64,000 nt of DNA from Synanceia verrucosa (Eukaryota; Chordata; Actinopteri; Perciformes; Synanceiidae), in assembly GCA_029721515.1 (NCBI GenBank), contig CM056562.1:4619593-4683592 (forward strand), written 5' to 3'. Positions 39,376 to 51,380 of this stretch are shown here, piece by piece (the stretch's first letter is position 1; the number at the start of each line of letters is the position of its first letter). Under the pieces are notes generated by a model, which was not told the DNA's origin, did not search any database, and worked only from the letters and a program-made list of their open reading frames with translations. The translations under genes and the position numbers were made by a program.

Positions 39376-40900
39376 TATGCACACTGTAAGAAAAGATACA
39401 CAATATTTACTCAATAGAGATGAGGTAACAGACAAGCAATATTGTTTATTAGATTTCACAAGGTTCAGTATTAAGTAAATATTAATTAAATGATGCCCTT
39501 AATAGTTATCCATTGAGTAGATTCAAATAGAAAACAGTACATAATTGATTATAACCTCAACAAGAATATTGAGTTGATTTGAAAAAGATAAACTTCCTAA
39601 TGTGGAAATACTACTAATGGAAATTAATTCTATGTGTCAGTGATATATAATTGTGTAATAGTCATCTACATTAATCTGCACATTGATTTGAATGTAGTAA
39701 ATGCACTGAATTTAGTCTAAATAATCTTTTCCTTTTTAAGAATATTCAGCCTATGGCCCAGAAAGTACAGAACTTAAGAAATACTCAAATAAGAGTTTTA
39801 TTAGCAATTCATTTTTGTGCTTTAGACGTGTTGCTCCACATCCATGTACACAGCAAATATCTGCTTCAAAATCAAAATCACAATCATATTGAATGTATTT
39901 TACCGAATACATTAATTCAGATCTACATGACCACAGAATCATTTCTTACAGTGAACTGACTCTTTTTGGTTAATCAGCACATTATGTGCAGTTTGTAAGG
40001 TTTTTTTTATTAATCACTATCTACCTAGGTTTGGCAGTCCCAAGGTCAAGTTGAAAGAGTAAAAATTGGCAAAAATCTGTGCAGATTCCAAATTAATCTG
40101 AGTTGAGGCCTTGCTTATTGCTTTGATGTCTATCAGAGCCTCCACCAACAATAGTATGGGGTTTTTACTGTTCGAACTTTGCACAGGACACGCTTGAGAG
40201 TCCTGCAATAGTGGGTCTCAGGGGGACGCCTCTAGACCTCACAAAACTTGATCATGTGTCATACTATGGTGCACTAACTGTACTGGTAGCATCTCTCCAT
40301 ACAGGTACAGGAAAAGAGTGACAACAGGGGGTGACGACGACAACATTCGGGTAACATTAGGGTGTGAGACCCTCCGACTGGATAGAGGACACACGAGGTA
40401 CCACCTGAGTCAGTGTGCTAAAGCCTCCATATCCACTAGAACAGGGGTATCAAACTCCATTTCATCGAGGGCCACATTAGCGTTATGGCTATTATTGGGT
40501 TTTGTTAATGACTTTGAACTCTCCATATATTTTAGGTATAACAAGGTTAAATGTTTCTGATATACAACTGTAGTGTTGAAAGCAGCAAGGTCACTATATA
40601 GACTCATTAGTGTCTCACAGATGGGATGTTAGTGAAGTTTACAAAAGACTGAAGTTTGAACGCAGATATCAGTACAGTTGGTCCTTCAGAATAAACATAA
40701 AGCTAGTCAAGCTTACACTGAATATTTATTCTTATACATACGGCATGTCAAGATAAAGGTCTCATGTTAATAAACACAGCTCTACCAACAGGCAAAAACT
40801 TTAAAAGTTTTTGGCAAAAGCTTTAATTTTGAAATTAAAGCAGGAAGTCTTGAGTAGAAATAACACTTAATGGATTGTTTTATCTATGTTTGCTATTGTT
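39376..40900. other. Retroviral interior, not recognisable
   Basis: Between the RNase H and integrase remnants. No motif of the integrase catalytic core is visible, so it appears deleted or heavily decayed. Confidence 0.4.
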
Positions 40901-41104
40901 GCTTGTTGTGTTGTTTTGCCATTGTTGTATTTTGCAGACACACTGGAGGCAGGTGGAAATGAAACCTCCAGGATACAGACAGCCAGTTTAACCAGTGTAC
41001 CTCAAAAGGGGTCAGATTGATTTCAACTGTAAAAGAAGATGGCCCATTGTTCAGCTGAAATGGAGGGGTTGTCCATCCCACCACCAGGATCTGAAGACGA
41101 GCAG

Positions 41105-41400
41105 TGATGTTAATAAAGGGGAGCCATCACTGAGACAGTGCTGCTGCACTCCCTGGCCAAGCTGAAGGTCCACTGCATCGGCTCCAACCAGGAGACTACG
41201 TGGTCGTGAAAGACTTCAGGAGGAAAAGATGGAAACACAGACGCTGGCAAGGCCGTTCCAGATCCTCCTCATGACACACACAGCAGTGAAGGTTACAGAA
41301 AGATCAACATGAATCTACACGTCCCACTGCAAAAGTACCAGCTCCAACTGACCCACCACCTGGAGATCCACAATATCAGGAGGAGGTAAAAGCGCTCACT
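41105..41400 (+). pseudogene. Retroviral integrase C-terminal remnant
   Basis: Short segments PGDYVVVKDFRRK and WKHRRWQG, then (in another frame) THTAVKVTER, correspond to the C-terminal DNA-binding domain of gamma/epsilon-type retroviral integrases. Frame changes and stops show it is dead. The 800 bases from here to the right LTR show no envelope gene. Confidence 0.65.
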
Positions 41401-42200
41401 GCTACATGTGACGTGCCAAGTCACCAACTGAACAGATGGTGAAAGTAAATGCTCTATTCCAACGAAACCATGATGCCAGAACAGCGGACAAGAAACAAAG
41501 AAATCTAAAGAGATCTGCACCAGCATACAGTAAACTTTTCAACATTTTCATAAATATTCATGTGATTATAATGCCTTTATGATGATTCTAATGTCTGTTT
41601 ATTCTGTGTTACAACCAGGTTCACTGCAAGCCGAGAATGGTGATCGTTCCCATGGAGACCACGGAGGTGTTTTCCCCTCATCTGACACCAATGGGTTTTT
41701 TCTCCTCTGGGCTCCATGAGAGGGTCATTCAGGAATTTTTCCCTAGAAAAGAGTTTTCGCCTGAATTTGCGGTGTAACCATTGATAGGTGTGACCTCTGA
41801 GAAGAACTGAGATGCATTGGATCTGTTTTTTTACAGCATGGACATTTGAGAATCATAAAGTTATAATGACTTGGGAGGCGACTGCCCGACGGCCTGTATA
41901 GGCCCGGGAACAGGTTCTCACTCTGAGTCTTTTCTTTCATTCTGTTTTATGATGATGGTTGTTATCTGTACTGAGTAATATACAGTAATAATAATAGTAA
42001 TATCACTTGTGTAATTCTACAATCCCTGTTCTGTCTGTCTCATCTGTGCTATAACCAGAGAGTTCTATTCTCGCAAAAACAAATGCAACTGTTTTCCTGT
42101 TACTGACATCTTAATGATGTTTGATCTTAAGACCATGCAAAAGGTTCAATCTGATGTTTGATGCTTTCAGTAAACTTTGTATTTACTTAGTTGTTCCTAT

Positions 42201-42220
42201 AGGAACAAAAGGAGGGAAAG
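42201..42220 (+). promoter_or_regulatory. Polypurine tract
   Basis: A 20-base all-purine run except two C, directly before the right LTR: the plus-strand primer site of the retrovirus. Confidence 0.75.
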
Positions 42221-42652
42221 TGATGGAAATTTAGCTGATTGTATAAGCTGTTATGTCTGAACTCATGATGATGTCGCTAGAAGTTATCTTGTTTTAGTTT
42301 TCACAGAGAACAGTGTGTGTCTTTTCCTCGCCATCAGGCCTGATAGACTTGTGGACTCTGTCTACAGTAAAACATACAGCATGTTCGTTTATCACTATGA
42401 TGGTATTGCTTGTCAGCAGGAACTCACGTAAGCATGTATGTATCAGAAGTGCATAAATATTGTTTTTCCTAATATTCTGGATGGGCATTCACTCACAAAG
42501 CTCTGTGCTGTGTCTGAATTCCCATCTCTGTTCTGCAGACAGATATCAAAAGCAACTCTTTTGGGCAACTGAATCAGTGAAGTTACTCATTCCTTGTGTA
42601 ATTAAAGAACCTTGTGGAGATTAGACCATCCTGACAGAATATTTCCACAACA
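42221..42652 (+). repeat. 3' LTR
   Basis: Direct repeat of 26715-27117 with few substitutions and an insertion of about 30 bases near 42380. Confidence 0.88.
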
Positions 42653-42984
42653 CGGGTTTAGTGTGTTTGGTTTGCCTTTCACAAGGATAATCAATACTTT
42701 AGTTCCTGTCCTGTCTGTGCTGCTGCAGAGGAGACCTGTCTGTCTGTTTCTGTGTAGGGAAAGGGGCTGCATTTCACAGCAGGGTGCAGCTAGAGGACCA
42801 ATCACAGCCCTTGTCGTCTCCGTCTTCCCTTGATGGATTGACGGACAGTTAAAAAAAAATTCCTGCGTCCGGAGACGACGGAGAGGCTCTCCGTCTCTAC
42901 GTACGGCACTTTACGGCACTTTACGGAGTACTATTGGCCTTTACCGCAATTAAAGGGATTGACACAAGTGAACATTTGAAATTC

Positions 42985-43343
42985 TAATGACAAAAGGAAC
43001 ACAAAATAACCCCAATACCACATTTAAAAAAAACAACAACAACATATTCACACACATACCAAACAAAATACTTCTGACTGTTGGTGCTCCTCAAAAGAGG
43101 CAAAAACTTTAAAGTTTTTTTTCTGTTCACTACCTCCTCACAGAACACATTATAATCTAACTGCAGCTGAAAGGCAAACAAGAATGCTTCCTGCAGGGCC
43201 ATGGTTTGTTCTTCATCCTGGCCATCATCCTCTTGCAGCAGTTTCAGGGTGGCTCTTTGCTCTCCCTTGTCCATGTCCACAATACTGGGGAGTGAAATTC
43301 GGCCTTTGAAACTTTTTGTCCTGGTATCCCAGTTTGGGCACAC
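42985..43343 (-). other. Unrecognised open frame, possible exon
   Basis: A 119-codon frame, rich in Glu, Asp and Gln (DKGEQRATLKLLQEDDGQDE, then LPLLRSTN), ends near a good GT donor on the minus strand (GTATGTG after TTTTGTTTG, near 43055-43062). I cannot place it. It could be a transposon exon or a gene fragment. Confidence 0.3.
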
Positions 43344-43689
43344 CCATGAATAGGTATTCTAAATGTTCCCTTATTTGATTAAATTAATAGTATACTATTT
43401 CAGAAACATTTCTAGCTCTGTTACCTGCTACCTGCCAAAAAATCAACTTAAAATACATTATATTTCCCAAATGCACCCATATACCAAATTCCCCATCTCT
43501 TATCCACCCACATGCATTACTGTGCAAAGTTCTGTTTTAAAGTGTAAAACATTATAGTCCAAACTATGGTGCAATATATACCCCTCAGTCACTGGTAATG
43601 ATGTGCCGTTCGTTACAAACAGCTAATACATATAGAATTGTATGAAAGTGTCCAACTCCATATGAAAACAGCTAATACATAGAAAATTG

Positions 43690-44410
43690 TATGCCATTGT
43701 CCAAGGGGATGAAGAGCATCATCAAGCAAACAGGAGAGCCTCAGCAAGATGTCCTCGTCATCACCATGTCACTCAGTACCAAAAGATGAAGACTGGTCTG
43801 CCCAACCACTACCCCACCAGGTGAACTGGATCCATGGATACCTGAGAGATGAGAACGCACAGGGACTACGAGACACAAAACTAATTTGCAACATGTGTTA
43901 AAGGGAGGGAGAGGAAACATCCTCTTCTCCACTACTCTAACAGATACAACCTGAGCAGCATCGCCTCCTCTCCACCTCATCAAACAGATAAAGCCTGGAT
44001 GACACCACCTCCTTCCCACTGAATAGCCTCGGCTCATGGACACCTCGGAGTTGAAAAAGCACAAGGACTCTGGGGAAGAAAGTGAGTTTGTAAAATTACT
44101 TAAATGAAGAAGGAGAGGAGGTAAGTGTGTCAGAGGAAGACCCCTGGCAGTCTAGACCTATAGCAGCATAATTAAGGACTGATCCAAGGCAGCATGAGTC
44201 AGTCCTAACGATAAGCACTATCAAAAAGGAAAGTCTCTTAAGCCTGCTCTTAAATAAGGGGATGGTGTCTGCCTCCCGGACTGAAAGAGGGAGTTGGTTC
44301 AACAGGAGATGAGCTCATTAACTGACAACCTCTTCTGGACCAGCTGGAGAGTCTTGATAGACTTATTGGGGCAGCCTGATAATAACGAGTTACAATAGTC
44401 CAGCCTAGAC
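43690..44410 (-). mobile_element. Probable LINE 3' fragment
   Basis: The minus-strand segment LPLSVREADTIPLFKSRLKR at 44230-44290 is like the C-terminal end of CR1-type LINE proteins. The remainder is non-coding repeat-like sequence. Low certainty. Confidence 0.35.
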
Positions 44411-44444
44411 GTAACAAATGCATGACTAATTTTTCTGCATCAAC

Positions 44445-45055
44445 TCTGCCGGATCTTAATACTCACCATCTCATACTTTGGGGTGATTTCAATTGCTGGC
44501 TTGACCCAACTTTGGACAGGTCATCAACCAATATCAGTAAATCTGCTTCCTTTATTAAAACTTTTCTTTCTGATTGTGGCATTTTTAATGTGTGGCACAC
44601 CTTCACCCTAATGACAGGAAATATTCCTTTACACTTACACCAGAACTGATTACTTCTGTATTGACAAACAGCTTTTCCCGCTGGCCAACAGTTGTACATA
44701 CCAGAGCATTGTCATTTCTGACCACGCACCCTTGGTTTTGAAAATGTCTTTTTCTGACATTCCACAAAAGAATAGGCAATGGTTTTAACTCAACTTTACT
44801 TTCAGATGACAACTTTGTTAAATTTATAGAGCGAGAGATAAACTTTTTCTTTACTACCAACATTACCCTTGAAGTGTCCAATCTTATTGTCTGGGATGCT
44901 TTTAAGGCTTACATTAGAGGGCAAATAATATCATATACAGTTCAACTTAAAAAGAGGGCTGGAAAGGAGAGGGAAGATCTTTCCCACCAAATTAGAGAGA
45001 TCAACAAACAATTTGCACAAACCGATTGGAACTCAAGACCAGGTTTGATCTGCTG
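44445..45055 (+). mobile_element. L1/Tx1-type LINE fragment (endonuclease end)
   Basis: LPDLNTHHLILWGDFNCWLD and, in other frames, YFCIDKQLFPLANSC-like text then VISDHAPLVL mark the catalytic GDFN and SDH motifs of an apurinic-type endonuclease. Downstream, QLKKRAGKEREDLSHQIREI matches the linker before reverse transcriptase. Multiple frameshifts. Confidence 0.65.
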
Positions 45056-45771
45056 ACTACTTACTCTGATGAATATTCACTTTTAGCCTAATTTTGTAAT
45101 GCAATAACTTGTTCCAGTCATTTCCATGCTAGAGTGTTTTATTTTGAAATGTAGAAGCAGTATTATATTGTAAATACCACATTTTACCATAAAAGGGAAT
45201 TACAGTAGGAACAGTGAAATAACAGTATTTTACAATCAAAACAACTGACAGGTTGCAGTATCATGTCAGATGTTCTTTACAACACAATACTGTAAAATGT
45301 TTTACAGTAATAAATTGTTGATTTACATTACAATTGTGTGCTGTAATATAAAGTAAAGTATGTTTTAGTATAAATATACTTATACTTTAAGTATACTTAA
45401 TATACTTTAAGTTGTTCCACTTTAGCACATGAAAGTACATTAAATGCACTTCAAGGTTAGCTTTTCTACAATTTAATTGCAATTAAAATACATTAAGCAC
45501 TAAATAAGTTGCTCCAAAATTGCCTCAAGTACACAAAGTATGCTGAATTTCAGTACATTTGTGGGGTTTTTTTGTAACCAGGGAAGACTAAAATAATATT
45601 ACTTAATATTAAAGCTTATACTTATATTTATTCGTGTAGTTATAAGCTTATATTTGTAATTTTTCCTTCTTTCTGTAACAAAGTAGTACTTAGTATATCT
45701 TAATCAAAGCACAGTACAATCGTTCCTATGTTAAAAAAACAAAACAAAAAAAAAAAACACAGATAATAGTA
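45056..45771. other. Spacer with A/T-rich palindromic words
   Basis: Runs of CAGTATTTTAC/GTAAAAT (45140-45330) and AAGTATACTTAA (45360-45420) look like decayed DNA-transposon ends. Nothing assignable. Confidence 0.35.
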
Positions 45772-46040
45772 TATACACTCCTGATCAAAATTTTAAGACC
45801 AGTTGAAACATTGAGAGAATTACATTTAGCACCAGTGGATCTTAAGAAGGTTCTAAGTAGTGCTTCAAAATGCAAAAACAAGAAATGGGAGTGAGACAAA
45901 AAATTGAGTAAGCAATTTATTTTTGCAAACAACCATTAAACTGAAATAGAGTGTTCATCAGCTGATGAAAAGTTTAAAACCACACCTAAAAAATCCCTAA
46001 ACCCCCCAAAATAGAAATAAAATGTTTAAAAAAGGACTCA
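45772..46040. mobile_element. Tc1-like element end
   Basis: TATACACTCCTGATCAAAAT and TTTTAAGACCAGTTGAAACA are the terminal sequence of a fish Tc1-family transposon. It is cut off before any transposase and abuts the chst15 exon copy. Confidence 0.7.
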
Positions 46041-46107
46041 GTAATGAGTAGCTGTGCCATTGTTGATAATCACCTCAAAAATTCATTTTGGCATGCTCAC
46101 ATCCTCA

Positions 46108-46232
46108 CATCAGAGCTTCGTAGACTCTGTGCAGCTGTTTCAGTCCTGCCTGTCTGAGAGGTCACTTCATTTCTACGTCTATGACGGCATCTTCTTCCAA
46201 GCCATACCCGTTAGCCAAAATGATGTTCTCAA
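46108..46232 (+). pseudogene. Copy of chst15-like exon 5 with its donor site
   Basis: TGTGCAGCTGTTTCAGTCCT and what follows matches 56099-56205 closely, in the same orientation, and includes the GTTAGC donor and about 25 bases of intron. Residues [16 protein letters not shown] match [16 protein letters not shown]. Because intron sequence is included, this is a genomic duplication, not a retrocopy. No other chst15 exon is seen nearby. Confidence 0.85.
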
Positions 46233-47299
46233 ATGTCAATTTTAATGCAATTTTAATGTAGACAACATTTGCAGGAATAGATTGTCAGCCAAATTCAAAA
46301 CCAGTTGAACTTGCTCAAACATTTGAATGTGCTCAATCAGTTGAACGTGCTCAGCTGGAGGACGGCTGAAGTTTTTGCCACCCTCTGTTGCACTTTGTGA
46401 TGAAGTTGATCAAAAGGAAGACTCAGCATCTTTTAACAAAAATAAAGAGTAAGTACACACTGCTTTTAGCCATTAAATACTGTTTTATCAACAAAAACAA
46501 CAAACTAGACATTCACTAATCTATAGTTCAACTATTTTTTGTAATGACACAATTACTATAAGGTACACTAGACATATGAGTCAATTATTTTAAGTAATGC
46601 AATTTATGTGTTCAGGGAATGAGTAGGATGACGCTCAGCAGTTTTCATTGGAATGGTGTGTAGTCCTGGAACATAGTCAACTCTGAACAGTCACACTTGA
46701 TGTGGCCTTGTTGCTTGAAATTAAGCAGTGATTTTTGTTGACCGAAACGATCGTGAGAAATGCAGTGCTCCACATAACGATAGAATGTTTGAAGATGAAC
46801 TTTTGTTGGATTATTTGTTCCTAATTTTTTTCAGTCCCTCATACAGAAAGTGTCTCAATATGGATGGGGAATGGCTAATTAGATTAACTGAAACAAGGAG
46901 ATCTGTATGATTATTCTATAACACTGTGCTTACAGAGGAAAATTGGACCCAACAGCGTCAGTCAGACTCAGTGGGAAAACCTTAATAGAAATAGAAGAAA
47001 AAATCAGGAGAAATCATTCTGGTTGACTTGACATAGGAATGAAGATGAACTGGCATAAGATAAAGGAAGGAAAAAGTCATCAGGCAGAGTGGAAGCCAGA
47101 GTGGCTGGGCCACATTGTTAAAAGTTGACTGGCTCAGACACTCTGTCTCCACCAGCAGCATGCCTTTTCTTTGAGCATTCTTTGTTTCAGATTTTTTGTT
47201 TCTGTATTTTTTCAGTTGCTCATGCTCATAAAATTACTCTATAAACAGCCAGGACCTTCATAATGCATGTCAGATTAACTAGATAGTTAAGTAGCAGTG
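46233..47299. other. Spacer, nothing recognised
   Basis: No supported gene or element. Confidence 0.45.
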
Positions 47300-49230
47300 T
47301 TTTTCGCAAAACAACAAGGTAAGATGAGCGAAGAGATGCCTGTAGTGCTCAAGTTTTTAATTGTCAAACAAGGGCTTCCGGCGGCAGGATAGTAGCTAAA
47401 CCTTGGCGTCCACCCTCCATAAACATAAGAAAATCTACTGTCTGTGTGGTCAGTTTTCTTCTTTTCATGAAAGAAACTTAACTTTAAAATACAGCCAAAA
47501 GTAAATGCGAAAAAGAAGACAAACCATTGCTGCCCAGAAAAGCATGATGGAGAAAGAGCACAGTGAGCAAATTGCGGCCCTGGTGAAAGTAATGGAAGTA
47601 ACCATGGCAAAAAAATAAAATAGCAAGGCCGATGAGAAATCAGAAGCTTGTTTCAGCTCTTTAAACTTTCGGCTGGAGAAACAAATAGGCAACATGTGCG
47701 TCGCTCTTTGGCAGCATACGGAAGAGATAAGGAACATTAGTACTGAGTCTGTGAGCCTTCAGGAGCACACTGCCAATGTGGAAAAATCAGCTCTGAAGAA
47801 CCTACCAAAGTATGAAAAATTGAGGGCGCTTGTGCGTACCGGATGAAGAAGATCACAGAATGATTCCCCGTCCTCAAACCCTTTCCGCCTGAGTTGATGA
47901 GGTGCCACCGTCTTGGGTGACCACCTACCCCTGGTTCCGTAAAGGCTCGCATGCGCCCGCTGATGGTAAAGTGCCTCCGCTTCGATCGAGATCACTTACT
48001 TAAGGAAGCAAGGAAAACCCCTCTCGAGGTAGATGGCAAGTTGCTGATGTTCACTGCAGACTATAGTGAGGCTACAACAAAGTGTCGGAAACCATGCCAT
48101 AAGGTCATGTACGAGGCTCGCTCCCATGGATATAAGGTTTTCCTTCTTTATCCTGCTATGATCAAGCTCTTACTTTCCAGGAGTGTAGCGAGGCCGAAAA
48201 GTTTGTTGCTTCCCTGAAGACAGAGTAATAGTTTTGGTGGGATAAGCTTCGAAGGGTAAGACTGATTTGAGTAGTTTCGCTGAACAAAAGCTGACCTATT
48301 CTGACTGTTGAGCTATATGGTGCATTGTTTCTGTCATTAGGCCCACTCATGGTTTTTTCATGATATGATATGTGCTGTCCTCTTTTTGTTGTTATCTTTT
48401 ATGGATCTATCTAATATTTATGTTGGAGAGTGGAGGGGCTATGACTGTTCTTCCATGATGACTGGTATATTTCTTGGGAGGGTGGGCAGTCTTCTTTCTT
48501 TTATGAGAGGACATGTGATGATCAAGGTTGAGTGTTTTTTTTTGCCTGTTGTTTGATATGATTGCTGTTATTTCTTTTTTGTCCTATTTTTATTAATTTT
48601 CTTCCTGTGTTCCCTCATGTGCGCAATGTGCGTATTTGTGTTTGTGTGCAAGTTGTTACAGCCCCTCTTGGGTGAGTGGGTGTCTGTCTGACTGAGGTTG
48701 TTTGTTTCCCTTTTGAGGTGATCAGCTGATCCAGCCACATGGTTGTTATCTTGATCAGACACACCTGTGCCTCGGGATGTGGAGGCCGATAAATGCTGTG
48801 GCTGATTGCTGCTGGGTCTCTTCATCTCATTTCAGCTTGTCCTCTACGCCAGCGCTCGTATCTTTGGTTGTCCTTTTGTTGTCTCCACAACACCTCACAC
48901 TATACTGATTATTCCACACATCCACATGGACACTATTGATCACACTGACTAACACAACTCATACCCTTATGTTGTCAATTTGCGTTTCTGTCTGTATTAT
49001 AAATATATTTTTCTATTTAATGTCGCACTTTGTAGTCTCTCCACTTTGTCATCACCTCGCTTGAAGCCGATATACATAGATTTAAAAATAAGTACTGTCA
49101 TGTGGTTGCCTCCCCTTGTTATACTAAGAAAAGCAAAGGTATCATTATAGCTGCGAAATGTGATCTGAATTATACCAGTCTGGGCAGAGGGGGATATGAT
49201 GATGGTCGAATCACTTTTTGTAAAATAGTG
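47300..49230 (+). mobile_element. L1/Tx1-type LINE, 5' half, decayed
   Basis: An ORF1 remnant starts near 47502 (MRKRRQTIAAQKSMMEKEHS) and reaches MVKCLRFDRDHLLKEARKTP and SHGYKVFLLYPAMIKLL at 47960-48190, an L1 ORF1 RNA-binding C-terminus. An endonuclease start lies at 49040-49225 (HVVASPCYTKKSKGIIIAAK). Frameshifts and a stop break ORF1. The 800 bases between contain sequence I cannot place. Confidence 0.65.
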
Positions 49231-49956
49231 TTACGCCTCACTCTAGAGAGGCAGGGGTAACAAAGGGATTTCCCACTGGTGTGGGATTTTAAAGAAAAGG
49301 TTTTTATTGTAAATAAATAAATTAAGAAACACACAAGCCACAATGGCTAAATCAGGCAAAAAATTAACAAAATAACCACAGGCAAATAATGAAACAAACA
49401 AGCTACCTTAACTAACAAAAAGCGAGTTCCCTGAGCTGATAAAGCAAACCAAAACTGGATCATAAAACAAGCAGATGGGCAGTCTAAATAGGAGTCACTC
49501 TCTGGCCATGCCGCTGAAACAAAGCACATGGATATCAAATTAAAACAAAACCCAAAACCAGAGTTCACGCTACACAAGCGGATATATGATAAAACAAACT
49601 AAGCAACCACAAACTAAAATTCAAGCTGCACAAGCAGATATCCTAATTACTAAACAATCTATAAAACAGAAAACAACAGTATTCAAACAAGATTAAGCAA
49701 AGTCACAAGCAAGGGTAAACCAGTTCACAAAGGCGTAAATGGAGCACCGGGCACTGCGTCTCATCCAACTGTGCGCCCCGGGCTTATAACTGGTACAAGG
49801 CACATTGGATTTTAAAAAATGGCTGGCACTCAAAGACTTAAAAGACCCATCCCTCATTCACAGTGTTTGCTTTTACTCAATGACGCCCCCTCTTTAAAGG
49901 ACATTCCACCCCTACATGAAATTTAGTAATTCCTCGCAGTCCCAAGAGTTAAATAA
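49231..49956. other. Repeat-like spacer with a piggyBac-type end
   Basis: TGTTACGCCTCACTCTAGAG begins an unplaced A-rich repeat. TGGCTGGCACTCAAAGACTT at 49819 matches the end of the piggyBac-like family. No gene. Confidence 0.4.
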
Positions 49957-50499
49957 TGGCGCTTTTCCACTACACGGCATGGCACAGTACGGCCCAGTTT
50001 TGTTGCTTTTCCATTACAACTGAGTACCTCCTCGGTGTGGGCGGAACTACCGTAACTTCATTTGCATGTGACACAGACAACCGGGAAGAAGAAGAACAAC
50101 AACACAAACAATGGAGGACACTGAAGTGATCATGTATTTGTTGCTCACTCTGTGACTTTTTGTCACACACAAAGTGAAAGAAAAAAGAGAGAAGAATCCA
50201 GGGAGTGTAAAAATACCGAAACAGTTGCTGGTTTTAAAAATGGCGGAGTCAAGTTGTTTTTGGCTTTTACAATCCAATCAGACGTCCCGCATCCAATGAC
50301 GCTTCCAATGACGATACTCATTGGCCAATCAGTGGAAGGCAGTCGGCTGACGTCGCGTTTTAGTATCGCTTCAGCTCGCTTGGAACCAGGGCTGAGAAGA
50401 TACGAAAAAAGTACCTAGTACCAGGTACTAGTGGAAAAGCGCCACGACCGTGTAGAGCCATGCCGTACTGTACCGTACCGCGCCTGTGGAAAAGCACCA
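49957..50499. mobile_element. MITE with TAA target duplication
   Basis: Inverted ends TGGCGCTTTTCCACTA and (reverse complement) TGGTGCTTTTCCACAG, followed by matching GTACGG-type words on both sides, are bounded by TAA at 49954-49956 and 50500-50502. No coding. The 3-bp duplication suggests a Harbinger-type family. Confidence 0.7.
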
Positions 50500-50764
50500 T
50501 AAGTGAGCAAAACTCAGCCATTGCCCTAAAATGGCAGTCCTGCCGTTAGCTTAGTTTAGCATTGTCAATGTAATCTATTATTGCCAGCTAGCATGTCCTT
50601 GCAAAAGTGATTCCAAATAACTCAGTGTTTTCCCTACTTACTTCGCCTGACCTACATTCACAACAAGTACAATTGACAATGCAAATTAACATGAACATAT
50701 TGACTCCTAGGCCGATTTTGACTTGGGACTATATTGTCAGGCTATGTACCTCAGTCATTTAAAG

Positions 50765-51380
50765 TATCTGTAATCAAACCTCTTCTGAAGAAGCCTCTTG
50801 ATCTGGAGTTTTTTGCCAACTATAGACCAATATCCAACCTTTTCCTTTCTCTCTAAGATCCTTGAGAAAGCAGTCTGCTCTCAGTGTGACTTTCTACAGA
50901 GCAATGATCTATTTGAGGATTTTCAGTCAGGTTTTAGAGACAGCTCTGGTGAAAATTACTAACCACCTGCTAATTGCATCAGACAATGGACTTGTTTTGC
51001 TAGATCTTAGCTCTGCCTTTGCCACTATTGACCCCCATATCCTATTACAGAGTTTGGAACATTTAATTGTCATTAATTAATTAATAACATTAAGCCTATT
51101 TATCCTATTTATCAGATCAATCACAGTTTGTACATGTTAATGATGAGTCCTCCATGAACTCCAATAAATTTACTTTACATATGTTTCCTTTAGACAATGT
51201 TATAAGAAACCACTCCATAAACTGTCACTGTTAGGCAGATAATAAATAGTTATATTTATTGATCGAGCCAGACAAACCAACTAGTTAGCTAAACTACAAG
51301 CATGCCTTAAGGACATAAAAAAATCTGGATGACAGACAATTTCCTGTTGTTGAATTCAGATAAAACTGAGATTTTATAAA
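50765..51380 (+). mobile_element. CR1/L2-type LINE reverse-transcriptase fragment
   Basis: Segments FANYRPISNLF-like (50810), ALVKITNHLLIASDNGLVLL and LDLSSAFATIDPHILLQSLE (50950-51060), and VHVNDESSMNSNKFTL (51140) are in the order of a LINE reverse transcriptase. Several frameshifts and internal deletions. Confidence 0.7.

Larger units (their letters stand above)
26715..42652 (+). mobile_element. Endogenous retrovirus, decayed, with paired LTRs
   Basis: Two LTRs in direct orientation, 26715-27117 (403 bases) and 42221-42652 (432 bases), start TGATGGAAAT and end CCACAACA. The right LTR has about 30 extra bases near 42380-42410. A polypurine tract (42201-42220) precedes the right LTR. Pol remnants on the plus strand are an RNase H piece (39150-39375) and an integrase C-terminal piece (41105-41400), both interrupted. 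I see no envelope or intact gag. The interior is split by the CACTA-like transposon at 28199-37065. No clean target duplication is visible outside the LTRs. Confidence 0.85.
26331..42943. mobile_element. Harbinger-like element split by a retrovirus
   Basis: TTA at 26331-26333 and 42941-42943 flank inverted ends AGGCTGGAATATACT and (reverse complement) AGGCCAATAGTACT. TTA target duplications fit PIF/Harbinger. Only 26334-26714 (381 bases) and 42653-42940 (288 bases) belong to it; the rest is the retrovirus. Both parts carry CGGAGAC/CCGTC-rich words. No transposase seen. Confidence 0.55.
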
